Notes: generated from the letters alone by a model not told the origin. A stretch of 60,661 bases of DNA from CAIXQW01 sp046049675 (GCA_046049675.1 JBJORA010000111.1:1-60661), one strand, 5' to 3'; shown: positions 27,074 to 35,973, counted from the first letter of the stretch. Translations and numbers: made by a program.

Positions 27074-29497
27074 TTAGAACGGATAGCCTATAGAAATTTG
27101 TGTAGCTGTATTGCCTTTTCGCCAATCTCTATTAAACGGTGCCGCATTCTGAATTGTCCAGCCATTATTGGCATCCACATATGGTTTTTTCATTTGCACA
27201 CCATAATCAACGCGTATCACGAAGAATGAGAAGTCTAATCGTGCGCCAAAACCACCATTAACTGCTAAGTCTTGGTAAAGCTTATCTGTTCTAAATTCGG
27301 CTCTAGGGTTGGGGTCGCTGTACTTCCAAATATTGCCTACATCTACAAATGCGGCACCTTCTACTTGAATAAAGCCGCTAAACAGTTTTAGCATATCAAA
27401 ACGTAATTCCGAGTTTGCCTCTAGCTTAATATCACCTACATTAAAGAACACAGAATCCGCACTTTGGCGCAAAGTACTTCCAGGGCCAACTCTAAAAGTA
27501 CGCCATCCTCTTAAGCTTTGCGTTCCACCAGCAGCATGCTGCATAATAAAAGGCATCGTTTTGGTATTACCGTAAGGCAATCCAAGTCGCGAATCCAAGC
27601 GATTGACCCAACTTACTTTGGGAGAGTTGATATTGTGAATGATGCCTGCCTCAAGGTAGTTGTACTTTGCAATTAATCGGCCTGGCAATAACGGTGAAAT
27701 CAAAGCACCAGAATTCTCATAGCTCAGTTTGACCTGCGTGTAATTGTATTGAAACTTATCGGTTTTATTTTTGTATACAAATCGCACGCCTTGACTGGCA
27801 ATAAAATAGCTTTGTAGCGATAGCTTTAACTGTACGTCTCTAATGCTATCAATATTTCGTGAGAACAACTGTACTAGCTGCAGTGGAATCGCTTGCCAAG
27901 TAATAAACTTATTTTGCTTCCACTCATAGATATAGTTACCAGTTACAGAGCCTTGTCCATAAGCTGTTGTATCATTAATTTGTTGATCTCTAACAACGAA
28001 TTGAATTTTAGTTTTTGGATAGTAATAACTGCTGCGTGGAAGCAACTTGTCTATTAATAAGAAACGCGGAATTGTAAGGTCAGTTGTAATACCATATTCA
28101 TATTGAAACAAACTTAAACGATTTGTTATGCCTCTTTTCTCAACACTATCAGGATGCAAAACAATATACTGCAAGCCACCTTGCGGTGTAATCGTAAGCT
28201 GATTGCCTTTCTTCATAAAGTTATTATCCCTAAACTGGTAGTTGAGGCCTGCGCCAAGGTCATAGCTTTGCGCTTGTGATAGATTTAATTCTACTTGTGT
28301 AAAAATCCTATCCATCAGAATTATAGTGTACACAATATCCACAGCGTCATCACGATTAGTTGCGTCAGTAACATTAGCTGTCACACTTCTAAAAACGCTA
28401 AAGCTTGTAAGTCTGCTCAATGTTGCATCTAGTTTATTTGGGTCAAATAATTGGCCAGGTCTCACATAAATGTTGTGAGCGATAATGTTATGGTCGATAT
28501 TGCGTTTGTCAAATTCAAAGGATAAGCCATCTAGCACTTCTGTATTATCTAAGATTTTCAAAGCGCCTGTTTTGCCATCTAGCATTCTTACGCGCACACT
28601 ATTGATGTAGTGTTTCTTCAGAACATTTTGCTTATTTACAGAATCGCTGATGTAAAATGTAACGCTTGCTTTGTATGTCTTTTTCTGTGCATTAGAGTCT
28701 TCGCTGTTTGCAAAAGCTAAGAAAGGATTGTCTAGGTATTGCAGCTGCGTGCGGTCTAGCGTGTCTACTTCTGGTCGAATTGCAACTTGACGAAATTTGT
28801 AATAACCTTTATTAATAAGCAGGGCAGCAATTCTATCGCGTTCTTCTCCAATATCTACGTTCTTTAATTTGGTGTTCACAAGCACTTTTCTATCGCGCCA
28901 AACGCTGTCAATGATTGCTTTAATTATTGGGTCATCGCACACATAGTTAACGCGCTCTATTGTGTACGAAGGGCCAGGCTCAACGATATAGTAAACGCTT
29001 GCCTTACGTTTGTCGTGCACAACACTATCTCTTACCTTGGCATACCAGTGGCCATTATTGGCAAGCACAATCTTCATTATGTTGCGCGACTGTACAACAC
29101 TATTGGTATCATAGGCAACAGGTTTCTCTGCAACATTGCGTTTAATAAAGGTGTGTTCGCTGCTATCTTTAGTGATATTTCTGTAAAAAAGATTATAAAC
29201 TGCAATTTTGCTTCGTGGCATTCTATAGCCAATATTGAAGCTCTCTAAGTCTAAATCATAAATAACGCTATTAGGTTTTTGCAGCACAGCAGCATTGAGC
29301 TGTGTAATAAGGTCGTAATCTGTACTTAGAGATTTATCGCGCAATACAACGCGATTTTGCCATAAAAGTTGCTTATCCTGAGCTAGGTGCTTGTGATAGG
29401 TACAACTACTTGCCATACATAATGTCAACACTATGTAGCATGCAATAGCTGTGCTAAGCTTGGATTTTGTTGTATTTTTGAAGCTCGTAAATGTCAA
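27074..29497 (-). CDS. Omp85/BamA-family outer membrane lipoprotein (TamL-like)
   Basis: The protein has 807 residues starting from TTG at 29497; an in-frame stop at 29501-29503 excludes any earlier start, and the only nearby ATG would remove the signal. The lipobox MASSC puts the lipidated Cys at residue 32. The N-terminal half contains POTRA-like segments (IERVNYVCDDPIIKAIID, GQLFDPNKLDATLSRL). The C-terminal half is a beta-barrel with the surface-antigen motif GGTQSLRGWR and a final ATQISIGYPF. A lipidated Omp85 protein is the hallmark of Bacteroidota TamL, which works with TamB in outer-membrane assembly or lipid transport; tamB is not in view. The start overlaps the divergent methyltransferase gene. 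Confidence 0.85.
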   Translation of the reverse strand: MTFTSFKNTTKSKLSTAIACYIVLTLCMASSCTYHKHLAQDKQLLWQNRVVLRDKSLSTDYDLITQLNAAVLQKPNSVIYDLDLESFNIGYRMPRSKIAVYNLFYRNITKDSSEHTFIKRNVAEKPVAYDTNSVVQSRNIMKIVLANNGHWYAKVRDSVVHDKRKASVYYIVEPGPSYTIERVNYVCDDPIIKAIIDSVWRDRKVLVNTKLKNVDIGEERDRIAALLINKGYYKFRQVAIRPEVDTLDRTQLQYLDNPFLAFANSEDSNAQKKTYKASVTFYISDSVNKQNVLKKHYINSVRVRMLDGKTGALKILDNTEVLDGLSFEFDKRNIDHNIIAHNIYVRPGQLFDPNKLDATLSRLTSFSVFRSVTANVTDATNRDDAVDIVYTIILMDRIFTQVELNLSQAQSYDLGAGLNYQFRDNNFMKKGNQLTITPQGGLQYIVLHPDSVEKRGITNRLSLFQYEYGITTDLTIPRFLLIDKLLPRSSYYYPKTKIQFVVRDQQINDTTAYGQGSVTGNYIYEWKQNKFITWQAIPLQLVQLFSRNIDSIRDVQLKLSLQSYFIASQGVRFVYKNKTDKFQYNYTQVKLSYENSGALISPLLPGRLIAKYNYLEAGIIHNINSPKVSWVNRLDSRLGLPYGNTKTMPFIMQHAAGGTQSLRGWRTFRVGPGSTLRQSADSVFFNVGDIKLEANSELRFDMLKLFSGFIQVEGAAFVDVGNIWKYSDPNPRAEFRTDKLYQDLAVNGGFGARLDFSFFVIRVDYGVQMKKPYVDANNGWTIQNAAPFNRDWRKGNTATQISIGYPF
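29473..29480 (+). promoter_or_regulatory. Promoter -7 element (TATTTTTG) of the methyltransferase gene
   Basis: TATTTTTG ends 10 nt before the ATG at 29491 and lies inside the coding sequence of the divergent TamL-like gene. No clear -33 element is visible. Confidence 0.5.
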
Positions 29498-30219
29498 CTC
29501 TTACAAAGGCGCAAGTTAATGCAATATGCGCATTGCATCACAAAAAAGACCGCGACGAGCAGGGCTTGTACCTAGCAGAAGGCGACAAACTGATAGGCGA
29601 TCTTATCGCGGGCGGTGCTGCAGTGATGGATATTTACACAAGCTCAGCTAGTCAATTTGCAAGACACGAACGAGCAACAGTTGTAGCAGAGCAGTATATC
29701 GCAAAGATTAGTGTGCATAAAAGCCTGCCGGCAAGTGTCGCAGTTTTTAAGAAGCCTACGAAAGGTTCGCTTAAAGATGCTAGCGGATTAATGCTGTACT
29801 TATCGCAATTACAAGATCCCGGAAATGTTGGTACTATTATTCGCACTGCTGATTGGTTTGGTGTAAAGCATATCATTCTAAGTGCAGACTCGGCAGATGC
29901 ATATGGTCCCAAAACGGTACAAGCTACTATGGGCAGTATTGCGCGATCTAATATCTATCTTGCTGGCTTAAATGAAGCTTTAGCGCAGCTTCCATCAGAT
30001 ACAAAATGCTATGCAACCATGTTAGATGGAGAGCCGTTGCCACAAATATCGCTTGCTCCTAATGCGCTGATTGTAATAGGCAATGAAGGTAGTGGCATCA
30101 GCGAATCAAGTTTGCCGTCCGATGCGGTGAAATGTACAATTCCACGCTATGGCAATGCCGAAAGCCTTAATGCAGCAGTTGCAACAGCAGTCATTTTGGG
30201 CTATTTACGCATGAAATAG
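29491..30219 (+). CDS. TrmH/SpoU-family RNA 2'-O-methyltransferase
   Basis: The protein has 242 residues. An N-terminal substrate-binding part (about 1-90) is followed by a SPOUT catalytic domain: LSQLQDPGNVGTIIRTADWF (motif 1), ALIVIGNEGSGISESS (motif 2) and IPRYGNAESLNAAVATAVI (motif 3), the knot that binds S-adenosylmethionine. It methylates a ribose in rRNA or tRNA; the exact target cannot be told. Such genes often lie beside tamL in Bacteroidota, as here. Confidence 0.92.
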   Translation: MSTLTKAQVNAICALHHKKDRDEQGLYLAEGDKLIGDLIAGGAAVMDIYTSSASQFARHERATVVAEQYIAKISVHKSLPASVAVFKKPTKGSLKDASGLMLYLSQLQDPGNVGTIIRTADWFGVKHIILSADSADAYGPKTVQATMGSIARSNIYLAGLNEALAQLPSDTKCYATMLDGEPLPQISLAPNALIVIGNEGSGISESSLPSDAVKCTIPRYGNAESLNAAVATAVILGYLRMK

Positions 30220-30331
30220 TGTTATTTTAGTGTTAGCCACTTTTATTTGGCACGGCAGTTGAATTACTTGATTTAGAATTGCTTACAAAGCAGTTAAACA
30301 ACAAATAAACATAAAAAGGAGGAAATAAGTA

Positions 30332-31672
30332 ATGAAGAAACTACTACTACTTGCAGCAGTGCTGCTAATGACTGTATCACAAATGATGGCCCAACAAATG
30401 TTCGCGGGCGCTCGTTTAAAAGTGCGCGACCTAGAAGGTGCAATTATATTTATTTCAATAAATGGTAAAATGTTCCAGCAAACTGGGCACGTAGTTACAA
30501 TACCTCGTGTAAAGGCTGGCCAAGCTCGCCTAAATGTATATCGTGTTAGTGCCAATGGCATGCGCATTGCTTCACCTGCTAATTTGATTTACAGTGGCAA
30601 TATCGTTATGCGCAATGGCTATATCTATCGTGCTACGGTAGATGACTACGAAGGCATTAGATTAGAGGAATTTTGCTGCCTAGATGGCGGTGGCGTTTTT
30701 ACACAAACTAATGGCTACAATAACCAATTTGGTTACTACGACGAGCATGAGCATTTTTGGGAAGATCAATATTGGCTTGGCAACAATGCCGCTGTAACGC
30801 AAGTGCCTGTAGCACCTTTATGTATGAACGACTTACAGTTTGGTACCTTATTGCAGTCTATTCGTAACACGACATTTGCTAGCACTAGAAAAAATATCGT
30901 AAAGTCCGCTTTAATGACGGGCAACTTCAGTACTGCACAATTAAATACTTTGCTTGCTGAGTTTACTTTTGCTAACGACAAGCTTGAAGTAGCTAAAATG
31001 ATCACAAATAATATTGTAGATCCACAAAATATCTTTGCTGTTTATGATGCTTTTACTTTTGCCAACGATAGAGATGCTTATGCACAGTATATTCAAATGC
31101 TAAGCTCAGACCCTAATAGCAACTTTAGCCGTAACCTTGCTATACAGCAGCAAATTGCACAATGGCAAGCTAATGGTGGCAACAACAATTGGAACAATGG
31201 TAATGGAAACGGCAATTGGAATAATGGCAATGGCAATTGGAACAATGGCGGTGGTAACAACAATAACGGTAATTGGAACAACGGTTGGAGCAATGGCAAT
31301 GGCAGGAATAACAATGGCAACAACAATGGCAACTGGAATAACAATAACAACAACAATGGCAACTGGAATAATAATGGTGGCGGTACAATGGATGCAAACA
31401 CATTCAATGCTTTCTTACAAACAGTAAGGAATAGCAGATTTGACAGCGGCCGTACAACGATTGTTAAAACACAATTGGCAAATGCTTGGATCACAGCTCA
31501 GCAATTGCGCCAAGTTGTTGAAGTGTTTGACTACGAAAGCAGCAAACTAGATATCGCAAAAAGCGTAGCAACTAGAGTAGTAGATCGTAACAACTTGTTT
31601 GTGGTTTACGACGCTTTTGACTACGAAAGCAGTAAGCAAAATTTTGCGCAATTCGTTGCACAACTTAACTAA
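30332..31672 (+). CDS. Secreted protein with two DUF4476 domains joined by an Asn/Gly/Trp-rich linker
   Basis: The protein has 446 residues. A signal peptide ends at MMAQ (about 21). A beta-rich N-terminal part follows to about 130. A first DUF4476-like domain spans about 160-252 and a second about 352-446; both share the pattern NTTFAST or NSRFDSG, then VKxxL, FTFANDKLEVAK or FDYESSKLDIAK, and VYDAF. Residues about 280-351 are a low-complexity linker of NGNWNN-type repeats. The start has an unusually strong Shine-Dalgarno sequence (AAAAGGAGG) for Bacteroidota. Function unknown; probably periplasmic or surface-exposed. Confidence 0.88.
   Translation: MKKLLLLAAVLLMTVSQMMAQQMFAGARLKVRDLEGAIIFISINGKMFQQTGHVVTIPRVKAGQARLNVYRVSANGMRIASPANLIYSGNIVMRNGYIYRATVDDYEGIRLEEFCCLDGGGVFTQTNGYNNQFGYYDEHEHFWEDQYWLGNNAAVTQVPVAPLCMNDLQFGTLLQSIRNTTFASTRKNIVKSALMTGNFSTAQLNTLLAEFTFANDKLEVAKMITNNIVDPQNIFAVYDAFTFANDRDAYAQYIQMLSSDPNSNFSRNLAIQQQIAQWQANGGNNNWNNGNGNGNWNNGNGNWNNGGGNNNNGNWNNGWSNGNGRNNNGNNNGNWNNNNNNNGNWNNNGGGTMDANTFNAFLQTVRNSRFDSGRTTIVKTQLANAWITAQQLRQVVEVFDYESSKLDIAKSVATRVVDRNNLFVVYDAFDYESSKQNFAQFVAQLN
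31171..31385 (+). repeat. In-frame low-complexity repeat (Asn/Gly/Trp linker)
   Basis: Short units such as AATGGCAATTGGAAC recur with variations. All lie in frame within the DUF4476 protein, so changes in copy number by whole units would lengthen or shorten the linker without a frameshift. Confidence 0.8.
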
Positions 31673-31824
31673 ATAGTAGGCCGCAGCTTTAGTTATTTCT
31701 TAACAGTGACCCCAAAAAATGTGGCACGCAATTTGTAAGTATACTAATAGGCGATTTGGTAAGCCTTACAAACCAAACACGATACAAGGTTTATAGTGAT
31801 TTTCATAGTAGGTTTAGGTGATAG

Positions 31825-31852
31825 TGCCTGCATCTTTCAAAGGGTGCAGGCA
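31825..31852 (-). terminator. Hairpin at the end of the FemAB-like gene
   Basis: A perfect 8-bp stem, TGCCTGCA with TGCAGGCA, and a 12-nt loop lie directly after the stop codon at 31853. There is no clear T tract on either side, so it may act as a 3' stabiliser rather than a strong terminator. Confidence 0.5.
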
Positions 31853-32761
31853 TTATTGCTTTCGGAAGAATTTGTTTACTGTTTGAGCAACTTTGGCGAC
31901 AGTGCTGGCTGAACTCAACTTGAAATATGTACGCTGCTCTGCACCAAACTTCTTGAAAAATTTGTCAATACTTGCTATGCTACTCCCTTCAAAATCAAAC
32001 AAGGGTATTTCTAGTTTTTTTGCGTGGATGATACCATGCCACAACAAAGCAGTACTTACCTCGCTATAACCTTCTTTACGACCACCACCTAGATAGTATG
32101 CGCTTAACTTGTCCCATACAAAGAAAGCTGCACCAACGGCTGTCGTTCCATCGTAGGCAATCAATATAGTACCGAAATCATTTTGTTGGCAATAGTTGTA
32201 GAGTTCCTTTATTTTTTCTTTATCGTATGGATAATCCTTTCCTTTTTGCGTGTACGACAATGCAAGTAAATCGTAAGCGCTATCTATATCGTCAGCCGCT
32301 TGAATAGTGATTTTCTTTTGTGCTTTTTTTATTTGCCGCTGCAAACTGTCGTGGATGTTGCCATAAAGCTGTTCCTCGCTTGCTGCGAGTTGCAATACAT
32401 TTGTATGGGCTTGTTGAAGCAATGATGTCGATGCAAAATTAAACTTATAGTCCAAGTCAATATCTACAAGTGCATGCGGCACAGTTTTAATAAATGTCTC
32501 TATTGCCGCTAGAATATGTGTTTGATTGCTATGGCTGCTTTGAACTAAGGTATACGGCGATAAAATAGGATTGCGTAGCCATTGTGAGCCTAGCCTGTTT
32601 TCTATTTGATACACAAAAAAATACTGCTCCTGTTCTATATTGACTTGAAGTACATCCCAATTTGCGCAAGTGATGTTAAGCCAATCTGGGCTTGCAAAAA
32701 TGCGCAAGTCATGACTATGGGCTTCGTAAAACATCTGGTATGCCTGCTTGTAACTAGTCAA
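31853..32761 (-). CDS. FemAB/GNAT-like acyltransferase
   Basis: The protein has 302 residues with no signal peptide. The C-terminal half fits the FemAB-related acetyltransferase fold: DSLQRQIKKAQKK, YPYDKEKIKELYNY, TTAVGAAFFVWDKLSAYYLG and a final FDFEGSSIASIDKFFKKFG, which is diagnostic of this family. Members transfer acyl or aminoacyl groups, for example onto peptidoglycan or lipid precursors; the substrate here is unknown. Its start overlaps the end of the LolC/E-like permease gene by 8 bp, so the two are co-transcribed. Confidence 0.8.
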   Translation of the reverse strand: MTSYKQAYQMFYEAHSHDLRIFASPDWLNITCANWDVLQVNIEQEQYFFVYQIENRLGSQWLRNPILSPYTLVQSSHSNQTHILAAIETFIKTVPHALVDIDLDYKFNFASTSLLQQAHTNVLQLAASEEQLYGNIHDSLQRQIKKAQKKITIQAADDIDSAYDLLALSYTQKGKDYPYDKEKIKELYNYCQQNDFGTILIAYDGTTAVGAAFFVWDKLSAYYLGGGRKEGYSEVSTALLWHGIIHAKKLEIPLFDFEGSSIASIDKFFKKFGAEQRTYFKLSSASTVAKVAQTVNKFFRKQ

Positions 32762-33989
32762 ACCTTACAGCTTTTAGAGGTGAGATAAACTTTACTATTG
32801 TGCTCGCTAATACAATCACTAAGCCAAAGATTAAGATGCTAAGTGCGCAAATTGCTAATACACTTTGCCATTCAAATTTTAACACTACATGGTCTACATA
32901 ATAAATGTCTGGATCTAGCTTTACAAAATGAAATGTTTGCTGTAAAAATCCGAGCAACATAGCTAAGGCCACACCAAGTACAATGCCTATTATCGTAATC
33001 CGTAAGTTTTGCCAAACGAATATTTTTTGAATGCGCCAATTACTTGCGCCTATGCTTTTAAGTATACCTATCATTTGTGTGCGCTCAAGCACAAGAATTA
33101 ATAAGCCTGTCGCAATATTAATAAGCGCCACAAGTAGTAGAATGACATAAACAGTATTGAGGTTTTGCTTCACTAGATTTAACCATTGAAATACACGCCT
33201 AAAACGTTCTTCAATTGTAAACGCTGTTAGTGGCGGTCGCAGGCATTGCATAAAAATATTGTCACGTACTTTAGTAGCGTCAGTAGCATTAGAAACGCTT
33301 ATTTCGTATCCAGCAATACGCGCTGCGGTATCGCTTTGCAATAATTGTAAGAGTCGTATATCAGCAATCGCAAATGTTTTATCATTTTCGTGTATGCCAG
33401 TTTGATAAATGCCGCTGACGCGAAGCTTACGTGCTCTAGGTGCTTCGCCATTGTTTAGCACCACATAGCACAATATGCTGTCGCCAGCTTTTACATCCAA
33501 AATATGCGCGTGTGCCTTACTTAGCAAAATATCTTTGCTATAAGTAGAATCGCTCAGTGTTGGCATCTGGCCTGATATCAAAAACTTCGGCAATCTGTCT
33601 TTATCATAGTTTGTAGAAATGCCTCGAAGCAGTACACCTTCATAGTTTTGCTTGAATTTCAAAAGTGCACTTTGAATACCAATAGCGCTTACGTTTTTTA
33701 CACCTGCTACTTTGCTGATGCTATCTTGCAGATTTTTATTGAAGTACATGGAGTCTGGCTGACTAAATGATGTAATGTCGCCGCTACTTGTCATGACATG
33801 CACATTGCCCCAACAATTGTAAAACTTATCAATCACGCCTTGCTCAAAGCCTGCATAAATTGCAGTACCAAGTACCATAATGCATACGCTAATCGCCGTT
33901 GCGGCAGTACAAAGCTTTACAATAAAGCTACTAAAGGTTTTGCCGCGGCCTACCGAAAGCTTGTTGGCTATGTATAATGAAACATTCAC
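32754..33989 (-). CDS. LolC/E-like ABC transporter permease
   Basis: The frame opens with TTG at 34001, but that codon lies inside the -7 promoter element; the GTG at 33989 (NVSLYIANKLS) fits the family N-terminus. The product is 411 residues. One membrane helix lies at about 25-48, a large periplasmic MacB-like domain spans about 50-265, and three C-terminal helices follow (VYVILLLVALINIATGLL, then two more); the FtsX/LolC core includes ERTQMIGILKSIGASNW. Such permeases release lipoproteins from the inner membrane. The ATPase is not adjacent. Confidence 0.85.
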   Translation of the reverse strand: MNVSLYIANKLSVGRGKTFSSFIVKLCTAATAISVCIMVLGTAIYAGFEQGVIDKFYNCWGNVHVMTSSGDITSFSQPDSMYFNKNLQDSISKVAGVKNVSAIGIQSALLKFKQNYEGVLLRGISTNYDKDRLPKFLISGQMPTLSDSTYSKDILLSKAHAHILDVKAGDSILCYVVLNNGEAPRARKLRVSGIYQTGIHENDKTFAIADIRLLQLLQSDTAARIAGYEISVSNATDATKVRDNIFMQCLRPPLTAFTIEERFRRVFQWLNLVKQNLNTVYVILLLVALINIATGLLILVLERTQMIGILKSIGASNWRIQKIFVWQNLRITIIGIVLGVALAMLLGFLQQTFHFVKLDPDIYYVDHVVLKFEWQSVLAICALSILIFGLVIVLASTIVKFISPLKAVRFD

Positions 33990-33998
33990 TAACTGTTG

Positions 33999-34006
33999 CA
34001 AATATA
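33999..34006 (-). promoter_or_regulatory. Promoter -7 element (TATATTTG) of the LolC/E-like gene
   Basis: The minus strand reads TATATTTG and ends 9 nt before the GTG at 33989. This supports the shorter start. Confidence 0.5.
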
Positions 34007-34124
34007 CAATTTGACCCTATGTAAGTCTTGCCTAATTTGATTGAGGTGATCAGCACCACGCCTCAGCTAGGAAATGGCAAGTAGTGTAGAAAGTATGGGA
34101 AATGCTGTAAAAAGTTTATCGAAT

Positions 34125-34228
34125 AAAAAATGGCAAGTTACTTATATCGCACCGCTACAACCATGTATCCTTGCTGTATTCCTACCCTGGGGAGGTTCCA
34201 CAGGAGCTGGTCGTATAAGACTTGCCGC
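34125..34228 (-). ncRNA. ffs: SRP RNA (small bacterial 4.5S type)
   Basis: The minus strand of this gap folds into a long hairpin. The ends pair (GGCAAGT at 34226-34220 with ACTTGCC at 34138-34132) and a further TTATA/TATAA helix lies inside. The apex carries the SRP domain IV signature: CCAGG, GTA, the GGAA tetraloop, TAC, then AGCAAGG (34189-34169). Six T residues follow directly (34130-34125), a good intrinsic terminator. A promoter lies just upstream. SRP RNA binds Ffh and targets membrane proteins such as YidC substrates. No long reading frame here is credible. Confidence 0.88.
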
Positions 34229-34230
34229 CG

Positions 34231-34261
34231 CGAAGGTAAGCGCTCGCTAGCATCATACCAA
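34231..34261 (-). promoter_or_regulatory. Promoter of the SRP RNA gene
   Basis: The minus strand reads TTG (34261-34259), a 20-nt spacer and TACCTTCG (34238-34231). The RNA would begin about 3-6 nt downstream, matching the start of the terminal helix. Confidence 0.7.
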
Positions 34262-34326
34262 CTGCAATATGTACAATATGTTAAGATTTACATCAGTCTA
34301 CCTACCATAAAGCATAGCACAAGCAC

Positions 34327-34334
34327 TACCTTTG
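34327..34334 (+). promoter_or_regulatory. Promoter -7 element (TACCTTTG) of the aldolase gene
   Basis: TACCTTTG ends 18 nt before the ATG at 34353. No clear -33 element is visible. Confidence 0.55.
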
Positions 34335-34352
34335 CAGCACATTTTTTAAGCT

Positions 34353-35006
34353 ATGAAGTTTTTTATAGACACAGCAAATCTAGATCAGATTAAAGAAGCC
34401 AATGAATTAGGCATTTTAGATGGCGTAACCACCAACCCGTCATTGATGGCAAAAGTTGGTGTTAAAGGCCAAGAAGCAGTTATGCAGCATTACAAAACCA
34501 TTTGCGAAATGGTAGATGGCGACATTAGTGCCGAAGTAATCAGTACAGATTATGCTGGCATTGTAGAAGAAGGCAAAAAGCTAGCTGCTATCCACCCAAA
34601 TATTGTTGTTAAAGTGCCGATGATTAAGGACGGCATTAAAGCAATTAAGTGGTTTACCGACAACGGCATCAAAACAAACTGCACGCTGGTATTTAGCGCT
34701 GGTCAAGCTATTCTTGCAGCAAAAGCAGGTGCTACCTATTTAAGTCCATTTGTGGGTCGAGTAGACGACATCAATTGGGATGGTATTGATTTAATCAGTC
34801 AGATTTCGCATATATACAAAATGCAAGGCTTTACAACGCAGATTTTAGCTGCAAGTATCCGCAATGCGCTCCATATTGTACGTTGTGCAGAAGCTGGCGC
34901 AGATGTTTGTACTTGCCCGCTAGATTCAATTTTAGGCTTGCTTAAGCACCCACTTACTGATATCGGCTTGGCGCAATTCTTAGAAGATGCTAAGAAAACG
35001 CAATAG
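34353..35006 (+). CDS. fsa: Fructose-6-phosphate aldolase/transaldolase-like (TalC type)
   Basis: The protein has 217 residues, the short single-domain transaldolase length. It has MKFFIDTANLDQIKEA at the start, DGVTTNPSLMAK, the Schiff-base lysine in NIVVKVPM, TLVFSAGQAILAAKAGA, YLSPFVGRVDD and ILAASIRNALH. These enzymes either cleave fructose 6-phosphate or act as transaldolase in the pentose phosphate pathway; the sequence alone does not decide which. A transaldolase role would also feed sedoheptulose 7-phosphate to GmhA. Single gene. Confidence 0.9.
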   Translation: MKFFIDTANLDQIKEANELGILDGVTTNPSLMAKVGVKGQEAVMQHYKTICEMVDGDISAEVISTDYAGIVEEGKKLAAIHPNIVVKVPMIKDGIKAIKWFTDNGIKTNCTLVFSAGQAILAAKAGATYLSPFVGRVDDINWDGIDLISQISHIYKMQGFTTQILAASIRNALHIVRCAEAGADVCTCPLDSILGLLKHPLTDIGLAQFLEDAKKTQ

Positions 35007-35057
35007 TTTGCTACACCGATTTATTATGTTTTTAACACTAAGCCACACTTAGCACAG

Positions 35058-35065
35058 TATTTTTG
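35058..35065 (+). promoter_or_regulatory. Promoter -7 element (TATTTTTG)
   Basis: TATTTTTG ends 9 nt before the chosen ATG at 35075, supporting that start over 35063. Confidence 0.5.
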
Positions 35066-35074
35066 TACAATTGC

Positions 35075-35860
35075 ATGAATAAAATATTAGCAATTTTTGC
35101 ACTCCTGCTTTGTAGCTGTACTACAGCTTTTGCACAGGCACAAGCAATGGGTCCTACACAACCTAGCTTTCCAGACATGAGTTTCTATAATAGCCAAATG
35201 GCTAGCGATCGTGTGCGTGGTGCTATGAGCAGATACGAAAACGATTGGAAGAAATTATTTGCGGAGAAAAAGTTGGACTGGCCAGCAAAAAATATTTACA
35301 TACGCTGTTTCAAGGCGGATCAAAAGTTTGAGGTGTATGCACGCAATAAAGCAACTGATACATTTACACATGTAAAGACATTTGCTGTATGCGTATTGAG
35401 CGGTAAGATGGGGCCAAAGCGCAGAGAAAACGATAAGCAAGTTCCTGAAGGTTACTACTTCTTTGACGAGTTTAATAAAAACAGCAACTACTACTTAAGC
35501 CTGTTAGTTAGCTATCCAAATTTTAGCGATTTGATTAAGGGCGATAAAGAAGCACCAGGCAGTGCCATTTATGTGCACGGTAGCTGTGTTACAATAGGAT
35601 GCTTGCCTATGACTGATGAAATCATACAAGAGATTTACGCCTTATGCGTCGTGGCTCGTACAAATGGTCAACTAAATATTCCAATACATATTTTTCCAAC
35701 ATATTTTACAAGACAAGGGCTTACTTATTTGAGTCAGTGGTATCGCGAAAACGACAATCAAAAATTTTGGACCTCGTTGAAAAAAGGCTACGACTATTTT
35801 CAAAGTTATAAGAAGATACTTCCGGTAATGTATGATGGCGAAGGCAATTATGTTTATTAA
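35075..35860 (+). CDS. L,D-transpeptidase family protein (YafK-like)
   Basis: The start at 35075 (MNKILAIFALLLC) begins a signal peptide cleaved near FAQA; the product is 261 residues. The YkuD-type catalytic signature is VHGSCVTIGCLPM (His, then Gly-Cys), preceded by KMGPKRRENDKQVPEGYYFFDEF-like sequence typical of the YafK/ErfK group. Such enzymes form or cut 3-3 peptidoglycan links or attach proteins to peptidoglycan. The C-terminal tail (about 205-261) has no recognised domain. Confidence 0.87.
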   Translation: MNKILAIFALLLCSCTTAFAQAQAMGPTQPSFPDMSFYNSQMASDRVRGAMSRYENDWKKLFAEKKLDWPAKNIYIRCFKADQKFEVYARNKATDTFTHVKTFAVCVLSGKMGPKRRENDKQVPEGYYFFDEFNKNSNYYLSLLVSYPNFSDLIKGDKEAPGSAIYVHGSCVTIGCLPMTDEIIQEIYALCVVARTNGQLNIPIHIFPTYFTRQGLTYLSQWYRENDNQKFWTSLKKGYDYFQSYKKILPVMYDGEGNYVY

Positions 35861-35864
35861 TTAA

Positions 35865-35914
35865 TGGACAATGGATAATTGAGAATGGAAAATTGATAGT
35901 GGACAATGGATAAT
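35865..35914. repeat. Direct repeat TGGACAATGGATAAT (two copies)
   Basis: The 15-mer occurs at 35865-35879 and 35900-35914, with a degenerate copy between (GAGAATGGAAAATTGA). It directly follows the stop of the L,D-transpeptidase gene. Confidence 0.7.
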
Positions 35915-35973
35915 GATTACGGTGAGGCTGGTCTACGAAATTGAATAGATATGCGTAACCGATAATCTGCAAT

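Noticed and set aside
31137..31494. Plus- and minus-strand ORFs within the Asn/Gly/Trp linker region
   Set aside because: They are shadows of the repetitive DUF4476 gene in other frames, with highly biased composition.
34074..34250. A 58-codon plus-strand ORF, and a second at 34130-34393, in the gap before the aldolase gene
   Set aside because: Both lie over the SRP RNA gene on the other strand. The paired ends, GGAA apex, promoter and T6 terminator explain the sequence; the peptides look like no protein.
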